Source: JBFMFR01 sp040752025
GTDB lineage: Bacteria; Chloroflexota; Anaerolineae; Anaerolineales; UBA4823
Length of the DNA stretch: 64,000 bases
Direction: 5' to 3'
Assembly (NCBI GenBank): GCA_040752025.1
Contig: JBFMFR010000009.1
Span: 76,884-140,883, forward strand
A program made the translations under genes and the position numbers. Numbering within the stretch: position 1 is the stretch's first letter; each line of letters opens with the position of its first letter. Of the stretch, positions 8,729 through 17,304 are shown one piece after another. The notes below the pieces were generated by a model. That model saw only the letters and a program-made list of their open reading frames with translations. It was not told where the DNA came from and ran no database searches.

Positions 8729-11293
8729 TTATGGCCCGGGCGGCATGGCACAAGCATCCATCCGCCCCATCTCCACCGGAAATGTTACCTCCCACGTATC
8801 CATCGGCCAATTCGAATGGGCGTTGGATTCGGTATCGATCGAGCTACTATACAGGAGATCACCGCTCTTTGAATACACCATTACATAATCTTCTGCAGAT
8901 CCCTCATTAAGACGTGCAATCAGCGCCAGCTGCTCGCCATCCGGGCTCCACACGAGGCTGCGGACATCTACGAACCGGGCCAAGAACGTTAACGACTCAC
9001 CTTCTACATCAAGCACTTCGCCTTCCAAATCTACGATAAATAATACACCCACGTCCTGTGGGTCATAAAAGCCGAAAACAGCCATGTGTCGGCTATCGGG
9101 GGCGAAGGCGAACTGCGTGACAATCGGCGGAGCAGGGATCATCTTTACAATTCCTGGCGCTTCTGCCAGGTTGAACCAATACAGGCTAGAGGCGAAATAC
9201 GGGGATCGGAATGGCTGGCTGACATAGGCCACCTTGAGCCCATCCGGCGAGCGATCGCAGATCGTCGTCCACGGGTTGCCGAAAGGTGTGCTAGAAAGCA
9301 GGTATTCGTCGGCGAACAGGTAGATATTCGTCATTTCATCATCGATCTGGTAGCTGGAGGGATATTGGAAAGCCAGGCGACTGCCAGCCGGGTTGAATCC
9401 CTGTGGGGCAGGTGTGTGTCCAAGCTGTTGCCGCTCCCCTTCCACGTAGGGCATAGCCGACCAGGCGTCCGCCGGGATCGGCTGCCCACTGGAATCCAGA
9501 GCAAAATTCCCACGCCAGGGCAGACGCAAGTCGAAAAACTCTTGAGGAAGATCGATGTAATACTTTACCTGTGTGACGAGCACTTCGGTCATCAGGGTTT
9601 GAAAATCCTCGCCGCCGAAGAACTGCTTCCCCAACACCAGGTTGCTCTGGTCATCCAGCCAGAAGCGCGCTTCGCGCTGCCCATCCTGGTTGATCACATC
9701 CACCAGCATAGCCTGCCGTTCGGCCACTTCTTCTCTGCCCCCGGGTCTCAACGTAGTAAAAGGAGAAGCAGCCAGGTCGCGCGTACTGAGGATCGCGTTA
9801 TAGAGCGTGACCAGGTCGGCCAGGTTTTCGCCCTGCACGCTCTCATCCCAAACCATGAACCAGGGCAGCCCGACGCCAGGCCTGGCAATGTAACGCTCGC
9901 CGCCTGTTTGCATCCACACGGTCTGCACACTGCGCTCGTCTCCCATGATGATCAGGAACTGGTCCTGGCTGAGCCAGGTCTGCACGCGTTGGACGCGCGG
10001 CGGGCCCAGGTAGCTCAAAGGGCCATAATCGACCAGCAGGGCGTCGAGCCACAAACTGGCAAAATCCGAGGGATTGGGGATCAGGCGCTGGTAAAGCGTC
10101 TGAGGGCTGTATGGCGTTATCAAAGGAGCAGGGCTGGAAGGAACTGCTACCGGGGTTGCTGCCAGGGTCGGCGCTAGCGGGGCCAATACGGGGTTGATTA
10201 ACCTCTGACCAGCCTGGAGTTCTACGCCAGATGGGATACGGTTCAAGTGACGAAGTTTTTCAACGGTTGTCTTCAACTTGTAAGCTACAGTAGTGAGTGT
10301 ATCGCCGGGTTGCACCACGTAGAAAATATCTGCAGGCGGACGCGCCAGCGCCTCGGGTGTGACCGTAGACGTTGCAGTCACAATTTGCACCTGCTTCAAC
10401 GTAGAGGTCACATACACCAATTGGGTCACTACCCTATCCGTAGGCTGCGGAGGTGCAGCGGTCGAGGCCGGCTGCGGCTCTGGCCACAACCAGTTAGCCC
10501 CAAATATCACAACGAGCACCACACTGATAGTGGCGGCGATCATGGCCATTTCCCGCACCAGCATCAGGCCGCGCCGGCGAGCGCCTTTGCGAGCGGCCAA
10601 TTCGAGGATCTCGCCGGCCAGTTCATCGCTTTCATCTTCCGACCAAACTGGGGCAGGCCAGCGCACCTCGAGCCAGCGCCCTATCTCCAGGCTGTGTTGG
10701 CGTTCCTGCAATTTCTCGCCGGGCGCAAGCCAGGCTTGCTGCGCTTTCCAGATCTCACTATGGATTCGCAAGTGGATGCTGCGTAAAGCCGAGACCACTT
10801 CACCTTCGCCCATCTCCAGCACCGCCCCAACCTGGTCCGGCTGCCAGTGCTCCACCTCGCTCAGCACCAGATTCACCTTCTCGATATCTGCCAGCGTTTC
10901 GAAAACCTGCCAGAACGCCGCCTGCTCTTCCTCCGAACCAGAGACCATTCCCAGATCGGATTTCTTGGATTGTGCTCCAGAAAAAAGCTTTGCAATCCAA
11001 CTCTGGCGGTGCTCCTTTGCTATCCAGATCGTTTCCAGGGCGATCTGGTACAGCCAGGTCAACACTCCAATTTCTTCGCTGTATTCGTGAACTTTCAATA
11101 ATGCCGTAGTAAAACCCCGCTCAACTGCCATGCGCGCCGCCTGTGGATCATCCAGGAACATCAGCGCCAGGCGATACACCGGCAGATAATGCTCCTGCAG
11201 CAGCGCCTCGAGGAGTACATTCCTCGAAACCTGGCCGCTTTGTAACATCCAATCCAGGTCTGAAGTCAGGTCTTCTGAAGAACCAAACATCAT
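8729..11293 (-). CDS. Membrane-tethered sigma-factor-like protein with extracellular LysM and beta-propeller
   Basis: This 854-residue protein joins four parts. Residues about 28-95 look like ECF sigma region 2 (YLPVYRLALMFLDDPQAA, then LTWLYQIALETI) and about 125-185 like region 4 (VNLVLSEVEHW, VGAVLEMGEGEVVSALRSI). A basic stretch (RKGARRRG) precedes one membrane helix (about 246-270), so by the positive-inside rule the sigma part is cytoplasmic. Outside come a LysM domain (323-368, YVVQPGDTL ... AGQRLINP), a Pro/Thr linker, and a C-terminal region with propeller-like blades (WSPDGEQLALIAR). The LysM part should bind peptidoglycan or another glycan. The gene faces the YhfC-type protease gene across about 100 bases. 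The sigma part may be degenerate and DNA binding is unproven. It ends before the pdh promoter. Confidence 0.85.
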   Translation of the reverse strand: MMFGSSEDLTSDLDWMLQSGQVSRNVLLEALLQEHYLPVYRLALMFLDDPQAARMAVERGFTTALLKVHEYSEEIGVLTWLYQIALETIWIAKEHRQSWIAKLFSGAQSKKSDLGMVSGSEEEQAAFWQVFETLADIEKVNLVLSEVEHWQPDQVGAVLEMGEGEVVSALRSIHLRIHSEIWKAQQAWLAPGEKLQERQHSLEIGRWLEVRWPAPVWSEDESDELAGEILELAARKGARRRGLMLVREMAMIAATISVVLVVIFGANWLWPEPQPASTAAPPQPTDRVVTQLVYVTSTLKQVQIVTATSTVTPEALARPPADIFYVVQPGDTLTTVAYKLKTTVEKLRHLNRIPSGVELQAGQRLINPVLAPLAPTLAATPVAVPSSPAPLITPYSPQTLYQRLIPNPSDFASLWLDALLVDYGPLSYLGPPRVQRVQTWLSQDQFLIIMGDERSVQTVWMQTGGERYIARPGVGLPWFMVWDESVQGENLADLVTLYNAILSTRDLAASPFTTLRPGGREEVAERQAMLVDVINQDGQREARFWLDDQSNLVLGKQFFGGEDFQTLMTEVLVTQVKYYIDLPQEFFDLRLPWRGNFALDSSGQPIPADAWSAMPYVEGERQQLGHTPAPQGFNPAGSRLAFQYPSSYQIDDEMTNIYLFADEYLLSSTPFGNPWTTICDRSPDGLKVAYVSQPFRSPYFASSLYWFNLAEAPGIVKMIPAPPIVTQFAFAPDSRHMAVFGFYDPQDVGVLFIVDLEGEVLDVEGESLTFLARFVDVRSLVWSPDGEQLALIARLNEGSAEDYVMVYSKSGDLLYSSSIDTESNAHSNWPMDTWEVTFPVEMGRMDACAMPPGP

Positions 11294-11299
11294 ATCGCC

Positions 11300-11308
11300 A
11301 TTGTACCA
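11300..11308 (-). promoter_or_regulatory. Extended -10 promoter giving a probably leaderless transcript
   Basis: The minus strand reads TGGTACAAT at 11308-11300, followed by six bases and then the ATG at 11293. Transcription would begin at about the start codon itself, and no Shine-Dalgarno sequence is present, so the sigma-like gene is probably read from a leaderless mRNA. Confidence 0.5.
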
Positions 11309-11397
11309 GTTATCCCAGGTAAAAGGCCAAGCGCTCGAGCCTCTCTTAAGATATACTTATTTCACCCAAAAAATGTTTGATGCAGGCATAAAAAGAA

Positions 11398-12273
11398 TTG
11401 GATATCCTTTACATCACCCACTTCCTGAACGGTTTCCTGATGATCCTTATGCCCCTCATCCTGGGCATCTACCTGGCGCGCAAATTTCGCCTGGGCTGGC
11501 GCCTGTGGTGGATCGGAGCAGCGACCTTCGTGCTTTCTCAAATTGGCCACTTGCCTTTCAATTTCGCCCTGGGGCTGCTTTTTGAGCGCAACTTGCTCCC
11601 GACTCCCCCCGAAAGCTGGCGGCTGCCTTTCAGCGCTATCCTGCTAGGGCTCAGCGCCGGGTTGTGGGAAGAAAGCGCCCGTTACATCACCTACCGCTGG
11701 TGGGCCAAAGAGGCCCGTTCCTGGCGCACGGGGTTGATGTTGGGCACCGGACATGGCGGCATCGAGGCGATCATTCTGGGAGTGTTGGTGCTGTTCACCT
11801 ACGCTAACATGGTTTACGCCCAAAATGTGGACCTCACCCAGCTTGTACCCGCAGCGCAACTGTCTACAGCCCAACATCAACTCGAAACTTACTGGTCAGC
11901 CCCCTGGGGCGTCAGCTTGTTAGGGGCGCTGGAGCGAGCGTTCACTATTCCGTTCCACCTTTCGGCTTCCTTGCTGATTTTACAGGTTTTCGTGCGCCGC
12001 CAGTGGCGCTGGTATTGGTTTTCCGTAGGCTGGCATACTGCTATCAACACCCTGGCTGTGTTCGCGGTCAGCCGCTGGGGGGCCTACGCTACCGAAGCGA
12101 TCATCGGCTGCTCCGTTGTAATCGACCTGGGCATCATTTTCCTCTTGCGCAAGCCAGAACCTAAGCCCGCTGACATAGCGCCAGCCCCACTTCCAGATGT
12201 GGGCACCGAACTACTCATACTGCCCCCCATCGAAGAAAGTCCGGAGAATCTGGAAGAAACACGTTACAATTAG
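11398..12273 (+). CDS. YhfC-family intramembrane glutamic-type protease
   Basis: A 291-residue protein with about seven or eight membrane helices. The motifs of the YhfC/Rce1-like intramembrane protease group are visible: an EE..RY helix (GLWEESARYITYRWW, about residues 96-110), a second helix with GHGGIEAI (about 118-125), and a late helix with WHTAINTL (about 211-218). These Glu and His residues are expected to form the active site in the membrane. Start TTG at 11398 is the only one that keeps the first helix (THFLNGFLMILMPLILGIY). It is the first gene of a plus-strand run with an ABC exporter, and it is divergent from the tethered sigma-like gene, suggesting that the two may act together. 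Substrate unknown. Confidence 0.8.
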   Translation: MDILYITHFLNGFLMILMPLILGIYLARKFRLGWRLWWIGAATFVLSQIGHLPFNFALGLLFERNLLPTPPESWRLPFSAILLGLSAGLWEESARYITYRWWAKEARSWRTGLMLGTGHGGIEAIILGVLVLFTYANMVYAQNVDLTQLVPAAQLSTAQHQLETYWSAPWGVSLLGALERAFTIPFHLSASLLILQVFVRRQWRWYWFSVGWHTAINTLAVFAVSRWGAYATEAIIGCSVVIDLGIIFLLRKPEPKPADIAPAPLPDVGTELLILPPIEESPENLEETRYN

Positions 12274-12286
12274 ATACTTTCAAACC

Positions 12287-13195
12287 ATGATTACCACTGA
12301 GAATCTGACCAAACAATTCGGCACGACCCTGGCCGTCAGCCAGCTCAACCTGGAGGTGAACCAGGGAGAAGTATTTGGCTTCCTGGGACCGAATGGCGCC
12401 GGGAAAACCACCACTGTGCGCATGCTCACCGGCCTGATCGCACCTACCCAGGGCAGCGCCAGTGTCAACGGCTATCGCCTGGGCAAAGAAGACATCCACA
12501 TCCGCCGCTCGGTTGGCATCCTCACTGAAACGCCCGGCATGTACGACAACTTGAGCGCCGAATATAACCTGCGCATCTATGCCAACCTGTATGAAGTCAA
12601 GGACATCTCTGGGCAGATCGAGAAGTACCTGCGCATGTTGGGCCTGTGGGAAAGGCGTTTCGATGAGGCCGGTACATTTTCCAAAGGGATGAAGCAAAAA
12701 CTGGCTATCGCCCGCGCTTTGCTGCACGAGCCCAGCATCTTGTTCCTGGATGAGCCAACTGCCGGCCTGGATCCCGAAGCGGCCCGCCTGGTGCGCGACT
12801 TCATCGACGAGTTGCGCAAGGAAGGCCGCACCATCTTCCTGTGCACTCATAATCTAGATGAAGCCGACCGCCTGTGCGACCGCGTTGGCGTTTTCAAAAC
12901 CCACCTGTTGGTCGTCGACACGCCCGCCCGCCTGCGGTCGCAGTTGTTCGGCCGTAAAGTCGTCTTCCATTTACGCCAGGCTGACCAGGGCCTGGCTGAC
13001 TCCATCGCCGCTCTGCCCTTCGTGCAAGAGGCGCGCCTGGTTGAAGGCAAACTGCTGGTCACCCTGGACGAGCCCGAGGTGCACAATCCGGACATCATAC
13101 GCAGCCTGGTCGCAGCCGGCGCAGACATCCAGTTCGTCGGCGAGCTGCGCCACTCCCTGGAAGATGTTTACCTTCGACTCGTAAAGAACGCTTGA
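12287..13195 (+). CDS. ABC transporter ATP-binding protein (ABC-2/exporter type)
   Basis: A 302-residue ATPase subunit with Walker A GPNGAGKT (34-41), signature SKGMKQK (132-138), Walker B ILFLDEPTAGLDP (about 151-163) and an H-loop (CTHNLDEAD). The C-terminal 80 residues form the regulatory extension common in ATPases paired with ABC-2 permeases. ATG at 12287 is used because it starts right at the conserved fold (MITTENLTKQFG); an upstream in-frame ATG inside the previous gene adds an unrelated 30 residues. It lies 13 bases after the YhfC-like gene and 6 bases before its permease. The exported substrate is unknown. Confidence 0.95.
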   Translation: MITTENLTKQFGTTLAVSQLNLEVNQGEVFGFLGPNGAGKTTTVRMLTGLIAPTQGSASVNGYRLGKEDIHIRRSVGILTETPGMYDNLSAEYNLRIYANLYEVKDISGQIEKYLRMLGLWERRFDEAGTFSKGMKQKLAIARALLHEPSILFLDEPTAGLDPEAARLVRDFIDELRKEGRTIFLCTHNLDEADRLCDRVGVFKTHLLVVDTPARLRSQLFGRKVVFHLRQADQGLADSIAALPFVQEARLVEGKLLVTLDEPEVHNPDIIRSLVAAGADIQFVGELRHSLEDVYLRLVKNA

Positions 13196-13201
13196 GAACT
13201 T

Positions 13202-13993
13202 ATGAACAAAATCAAAACTATCGTGCTCAAGGAATGGGCAGAAGTATTCAAAAACCGCATGGTGCTCTTCACCGTGGCCTTTATGCCCCTGATCATGACC
13301 GCCCTCCCGCTTGGCATCCTGTTCGCCATGCATGGGGATGCCACGCTGCAGGATGCGACTGCTGAGTTTCCTGCACAGTTCAACGCTTTCTGCCCGGCCA
13401 GCCTGTCGGGAGGAGAATGCTTCCAGGTTTACCTGGTCAGCCAATTCATGATCATGTTCATGATCTTGCCTCTGGCGATCCCCGCTACGATTGCCGCCTA
13501 TTCCATCGTCGGCGAGAAGACCACGCGCAGCCTGGAACCCTTACTGGCTACTCCCATCACCACCCTGGAGCTATTGATCGGCAAAAGCCTATCCGCAATC
13601 ATCCCGGCAATCCTGGCGACAGATCTTGCCTTTGGTGTTTATGCCGCAGGAGCCTGGCTGATGATCGCAAACCCGGTGCTGTTTGGGGCTATGATGGATG
13701 CACGCTGGCTGCTGGCCGTATTCGTGGTTGGTCCGCTCATGGCGCTCATGGCTGTCAATGTCAGCATCATGGTTTCCTCGCGCGTCAATGACCCTCGCGT
13801 GGCTGAGCAGCTCTCCATGGTCGTCATTATCCCGGTGTTGGGTTTTTTCTTTGGACAGATTTCCGGCCTGTTCATCATCGACCGCCGCCTGGTATTGATC
13901 ACCGCCCTGGTACTGGTCGTGCTGGATACGCTCCTGGTTTACCTGGCCGTGCGCCTGTTCCAGCGCGAAACCATCCTGACGCGCTGGAAATAA
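13202..13993 (+). CDS. ABC-2 type transporter permease
   Basis: A 263-residue membrane protein with about six helices. The N terminus (KTIVLKEWAEVFKNRMVLFTVAFMPLIM) is the usual entry of ABC-2 permeases, and the middle has the family stretch EKTTRSLEPLLATPITTLELLIGK. It begins 6 bases after the ATPase gene, so the two make one transporter. A Cys-containing external loop follows the first helix (residues about 60-75, CPASLSGGECF). The last helix ends in VRLFQRETILTRWK. No substrate can be assigned. Confidence 0.92.
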   Translation: MNKIKTIVLKEWAEVFKNRMVLFTVAFMPLIMTALPLGILFAMHGDATLQDATAEFPAQFNAFCPASLSGGECFQVYLVSQFMIMFMILPLAIPATIAAYSIVGEKTTRSLEPLLATPITTLELLIGKSLSAIIPAILATDLAFGVYAAGAWLMIANPVLFGAMMDARWLLAVFVVGPLMALMAVNVSIMVSSRVNDPRVAEQLSMVVIIPVLGFFFGQISGLFIIDRRLVLITALVLVVLDTLLVYLAVRLFQRETILTRWK

Positions 13994-14063
13994 ACCCGCT
14001 TCTCCCAACCAGGCAAAACCGGGTTCTGACCTGTCCGACAAACACATTTTCAGGAGCAAACAC

Positions 14064-14843
14064 GTGCTGAAAAACAGAAAGATTTCGCCACTTCAATGGA
14101 TAGCGCTTGTGCTTTTCCTGTTGATCCTGGCACAACCAGCCGCTGCCCAGCAGGAATCCGAATTAGCACTGCGCCTTTCACGCGACTTCGGTTATTCATC
14201 CGGAACCGGCAGGATCCAGGGCACTTTCTCCATGAAAGTCACCGGCCCGGAAGATCTCACACGAGTGGTTTTCTATATCGATGAGCAAACGCTGGGCGAG
14301 ACCACCCAGGCGCCTTTCCAACTGCGTTTCACCACGGACAGCTACCCCACGGGCATGCACAGCCTGTACGCCGTGGGCTTTACTGCCAGCGGGAGCGAGC
14401 TGCGCTCGAATGTGATCCGCGCCGAGTTCGTCAGCGCCGAAGAGGGCTGGCAAGAAGGACTGCGCATCGCCACACCGATACTAGTCATAACATTCGGCGT
14501 GGTGGTTCTTTCTTTCGTTTTTTCATTTATCTCTATAGGCAAGCGCAAGAACCCGCTGCCTGGCGCACAGCGCAAATACGGCCTGGCCGGCGGGGCCATC
14601 TGCCCGAAATGCAGCCGGCCTTTTTCATTGAACTTTATGGCGCCCAACCTCCTGGTGGGCAAATTCGATCGCTGTCCTTTCTGCGGCAAATGGGGGATGA
14701 TGCGTTCCCGCCCCCTGTCAGAACTGCGCGCCGCCGAAGCCGCTGAGTTACAGGCATCCCAGGATAGTTCGCCCCGGCCAGCCGCCAGCCAGGAAGACAA
14801 ATTGCGCAAAGAGCTGGACGATTCGCGCTACCAAGATTTATGA
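14064..14843 (+). CDS. Secreted Ig-like domain protein with membrane helix and cytoplasmic zinc ribbon
   Basis: A 259-residue protein with an unusual order of parts. A signal peptide (WIALVLFLLILAQPAAAQQ) leads into a beta-rich extracellular domain (about 35-135; VTGPEDLTRVVFYIDEQTLG, then a PTGMHSLYAVGF strand) like Ig-type domains of bacterial surface proteins. A membrane helix follows (about 137-158), then a cytoplasmic region with two CPKC/CPFC pairs (CPKCSRPF ... CPFCGKWG) forming a zinc ribbon. GTG at 14064 is the start, with CAGGAG upstream. Its stop overlaps the start of the next gene (ATGA). It may pass information or organise an assembly across the membrane; no family name is certain. 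Confidence 0.8.
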   Translation: MLKNRKISPLQWIALVLFLLILAQPAAAQQESELALRLSRDFGYSSGTGRIQGTFSMKVTGPEDLTRVVFYIDEQTLGETTQAPFQLRFTTDSYPTGMHSLYAVGFTASGSELRSNVIRAEFVSAEEGWQEGLRIATPILVITFGVVVLSFVFSFISIGKRKNPLPGAQRKYGLAGGAICPKCSRPFSLNFMAPNLLVGKFDRCPFCGKWGMMRSRPLSELRAAEAAELQASQDSSPRPAASQEDKLRKELDDSRYQDL

Positions 14844-16183
14844 CGCGCAAAATCCTGCTCGCTTTGGCTTTGTTCCTGCTTCTCAACACAGCCTGTAAAC
14901 CTGCCACCAGCCCAACGCCCACCGTCTCGCCAGCCAGCACAATGGCGGTTCTTACTTCCGCGCCAACGAGTACAGCTACAACCGCGCCTCCGTTGCCAAC
15001 ATCTGTTCCACTGGCAACGCCCTCCGGCCAGGACCTGAGCGTAGTTTATTTGAAAGATGATAGCCTGTGGCTCTGGCAAGCTGGGAAAACCAGGCTCCTG
15101 ACCTCATCAAAGCCGGTTTTTGCGCCACGCATTTCCCCCGATGGTCGTTTGGTCGCCTTTCTGCGCCAGGTGGATGAGGTGCACCTGGAATTATGGGCGA
15201 TCGACATCGACGGGGGCAACGAGCGGCGGCTGGTCAACATTGACGATCTGAACACCATCGGCGCCAGCGTACTCGAGCCCAATGCCCTGGCAGTCGTCCC
15301 ACACCACTTCGAATGGGTGCCCAACAGCCATGCCCTGGCATTCAACACCCGGCAGGTGTTCCAGGGGCCTGGTTTGGTGATCAATGATGACTTCAACCTG
15401 GTGGATGCCGACACACAGCAGGTGACCTTCGTTCTGCTGGCTGGTTGGGGAGGCGAATTCAGCCTATCCCCGGATGGTAGCCTGGTGGCGCTATCTACTC
15501 CCACCAACGTAGTCCTATCCAAACTGGATGGCAGCGATTGGCGCAGCGTGCTGAGCTACGAACCTGTCTTGACTTACAGCGACTACCGCTTTTACGCACA
15601 GCCTGTCTGGTCGCCGGATGGCAAGCGCCTGAGCGTTGCTATCCCACCCGCCGACCCCCTGGCAGATCCACCTGCTCCGACTGCCCTATGGGCGATCGAT
15701 CCCTCCGCGGGCCCGGCGCAACATGTGCATAGCCTGTACGCAGTGCCCTACTTCGATACCTCAATCACCTTCGCACCTGACCTCACACACCTGCTCTACC
15801 TAAATGACATCGATCATGGGGATGAGAACTGGCGCGAAATCCACATCGCCAGCCTGGATGGCTCCGCCGACCAGGTAGTTCATGCTGGTCCGCTGGTGAA
15901 CCTGACTGGCTGGCTGCCCGACTCGCGCCATTTCACGTTCTCCCAGGGTGAAGATCAAATCATGTACCTGGGAAGCCCGGACCAGCCGCCGGCGCTGCTT
16001 AGCGCCGGGTCAAGCGGCATCCACTTCCCGCGCTGGGTGGACGACCAACGCTACCTGTACTTGGGGCAAAGCGCCGCTGGCCTCGAATTGCGCCTGGGAC
16101 TATCCGGTGCCGGCAGTCTGACCCTGGATTCCATCGGTCAGCCGCCCCTGGCTTTCGATTTTACGCGGTTGTCTCCTCAGTAG
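14840..16183 (+). CDS. Lipoprotein with TolB/WD40-like beta-propeller
   Basis: A 447-residue protein with a lipoprotein signal (LLNTAC, Cys at about 19), a Thr/Pro-rich linker (about 20-60) and a propeller made of repeated blades of the form SPDGRLVAFLR, SPDGSLVALST, SPDGKRLSVAI and LPDSRHFTFSQ. Such propellers bind proteins or peptides outside the cell membrane. The fold resembles the C-terminal half of the tethered sigma-like protein at the other side of this locus. It begins inside the stop of the Ig/zinc-ribbon gene and its last 23 bases overlap, tail to tail, the rhodanese gene. The ligand is unknown. Confidence 0.85.
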   Translation: MTRKILLALALFLLLNTACKPATSPTPTVSPASTMAVLTSAPTSTATTAPPLPTSVPLATPSGQDLSVVYLKDDSLWLWQAGKTRLLTSSKPVFAPRISPDGRLVAFLRQVDEVHLELWAIDIDGGNERRLVNIDDLNTIGASVLEPNALAVVPHHFEWVPNSHALAFNTRQVFQGPGLVINDDFNLVDADTQQVTFVLLAGWGGEFSLSPDGSLVALSTPTNVVLSKLDGSDWRSVLSYEPVLTYSDYRFYAQPVWSPDGKRLSVAIPPADPLADPPAPTALWAIDPSAGPAQHVHSLYAVPYFDTSITFAPDLTHLLYLNDIDHGDENWREIHIASLDGSADQVVHAGPLVNLTGWLPDSRHFTFSQGEDQIMYLGSPDQPPALLSAGSSGIHFPRWVDDQRYLYLGQSAAGLELRLGLSGAGSLTLDSIGQPPLAFDFTRLSPQ

Positions 16184-17024
16184 CCACGGGCCGCCGCGCA
16201 TCCACAATCCATTCGCTCCACGAGCCTGGGTACAACTTACCCTCTCCAAGGCCAGCAAATAGCATCGCCAGGAGATCATGGATAGAGGTAACTCCCGAGC
16301 CGCAGTAAAAAACCACGTTCTGGGCTGGAACGCCCTCCAACAATGCCTGGAAACGCTGGCGCAGCTCCTCCGCCGGGCGCATGGTTCCCTCTGCGCTGAT
16401 GTTCTCCAGGTAAGAGGCGCTCCTCGCCCCAGGGATATGCCCGGCTACAGGGTCAATAGTCTCGTTGTGGCCCAGGTAACGCTCGTAGGCGCGCGCATCA
16501 AAAACTCGATAAGCCGGGTCTAAGCGCATACGATCCACTTGTTCAACATCCACAAGCAGTTCTGGCCTGGGGTGCGCAACAAACTGGCGCGCTGCTCGCG
16601 TTTCGCTTCCGCTAACCACCGGGCGATCTTCGTACACCCACTTCTGCCAAACGCCATCTAAAACAGCTACAGTCTCATGGCCAAGCCAGCGTAGCATCCA
16701 CCAAACTCGCACAGCCGCCAGAGCCCCGCCAGCGTCATCATAAACCACCACCTGCACGCCCGGCTCAATGCCAATGCTTGCGAAGAAAGCGCTGGCCTGC
16801 TCGACAGACGGCCAAGGATGTCGCCCGGTTACCCCTGGGATAATCTGGCTGGATAAATCGCGCTCCAAATGAGCATAGACTGCGCCTGGGATATGCGAAC
16901 GCAGGTAGTTCTGTTCCCCACGCTCGGGCGCATTGAGCACAAACCGGCAATCTACAACCACCCAATCCGGATCGTTGAGATGTTCGGCAAGCTCAGATGT
17001 GGAGATCAATGTTTTGTAAAGCAT
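16161..17024 (-). CDS. Thiosulfate/3-mercaptopyruvate sulfurtransferase (tandem rhodanese)
   Basis: A 287-residue protein made of two rhodanese domains (about 5-135 and 150-280). Only the C-terminal one carries the active-site loop CGSGVTS (Cys241), as usual for this family. CGSGVT resembles the 3-mercaptopyruvate type rather than the CRKGVT loop of classical rhodanese, so the donor could be either substrate. Conserved family blocks HIPGAVY, GRHPWPS and GHIPGARS are present. Cytoplasmic; no signal peptide. Its 3' end overlaps the convergent lipoprotein gene by 23 bases. Two dyads lie upstream (17060-17083, 17114-17127). Confidence 0.92.
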   Translation of the reverse strand: MLYKTLISTSELAEHLNDPDWVVVDCRFVLNAPERGEQNYLRSHIPGAVYAHLERDLSSQIIPGVTGRHPWPSVEQASAFFASIGIEPGVQVVVYDDAGGALAAVRVWWMLRWLGHETVAVLDGVWQKWVYEDRPVVSGSETRAARQFVAHPRPELLVDVEQVDRMRLDPAYRVFDARAYERYLGHNETIDPVAGHIPGARSASYLENISAEGTMRPAEELRQRFQALLEGVPAQNVVFYCGSGVTSIHDLLAMLFAGLGEGKLYPGSWSEWIVDARRPVATEETTA

Positions 17025-17059
17025 TCTTATCCTTTCATTTTTCAGTTTTGATCAAACCC

Positions 17060-17083
17060 CTGATGTAATCTATTCTACATCAG
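17060..17083. promoter_or_regulatory. Dyad upstream of the sulfurtransferase gene
   Basis: CTGATGTA and TACATCAG form a perfect 8-base dyad with an 8-base loop, 36 bases before the rhodanese start. A second dyad, AAGTTCGTGAACTT, lies at 17114-17127. They could be operators or leader hairpins. The rest of 17025-17304 shows no gene. Confidence 0.35.
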
Positions 17084-17304
17084 TCTTAAGGTTTTGGACA
17101 CCCGGGTGTAGAGAAGTTCGTGAACTTTTTTACGAAAACCTCCATGAAAACAAGGGAAAACCATTATTGAGGACAATCCAGGGCACCTTATCGGGGCTGG
17201 TTTCCCCGAGGTCGCGATATAATTGCATTGGCAAAAGCACAGGCATTCAAGCAAAGGTCCAGGTAGACTTGACAACCCGAGCCTGGGAGAAAGAGAGCAG
17301 GAGC

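Noticed and set aside
9086..10177. 363-residue open frame antisense to the sigma-like gene
   Set aside because: Composition is that of a complementary-strand shadow (rich in His, Arg, Gln), without domain or start signal.
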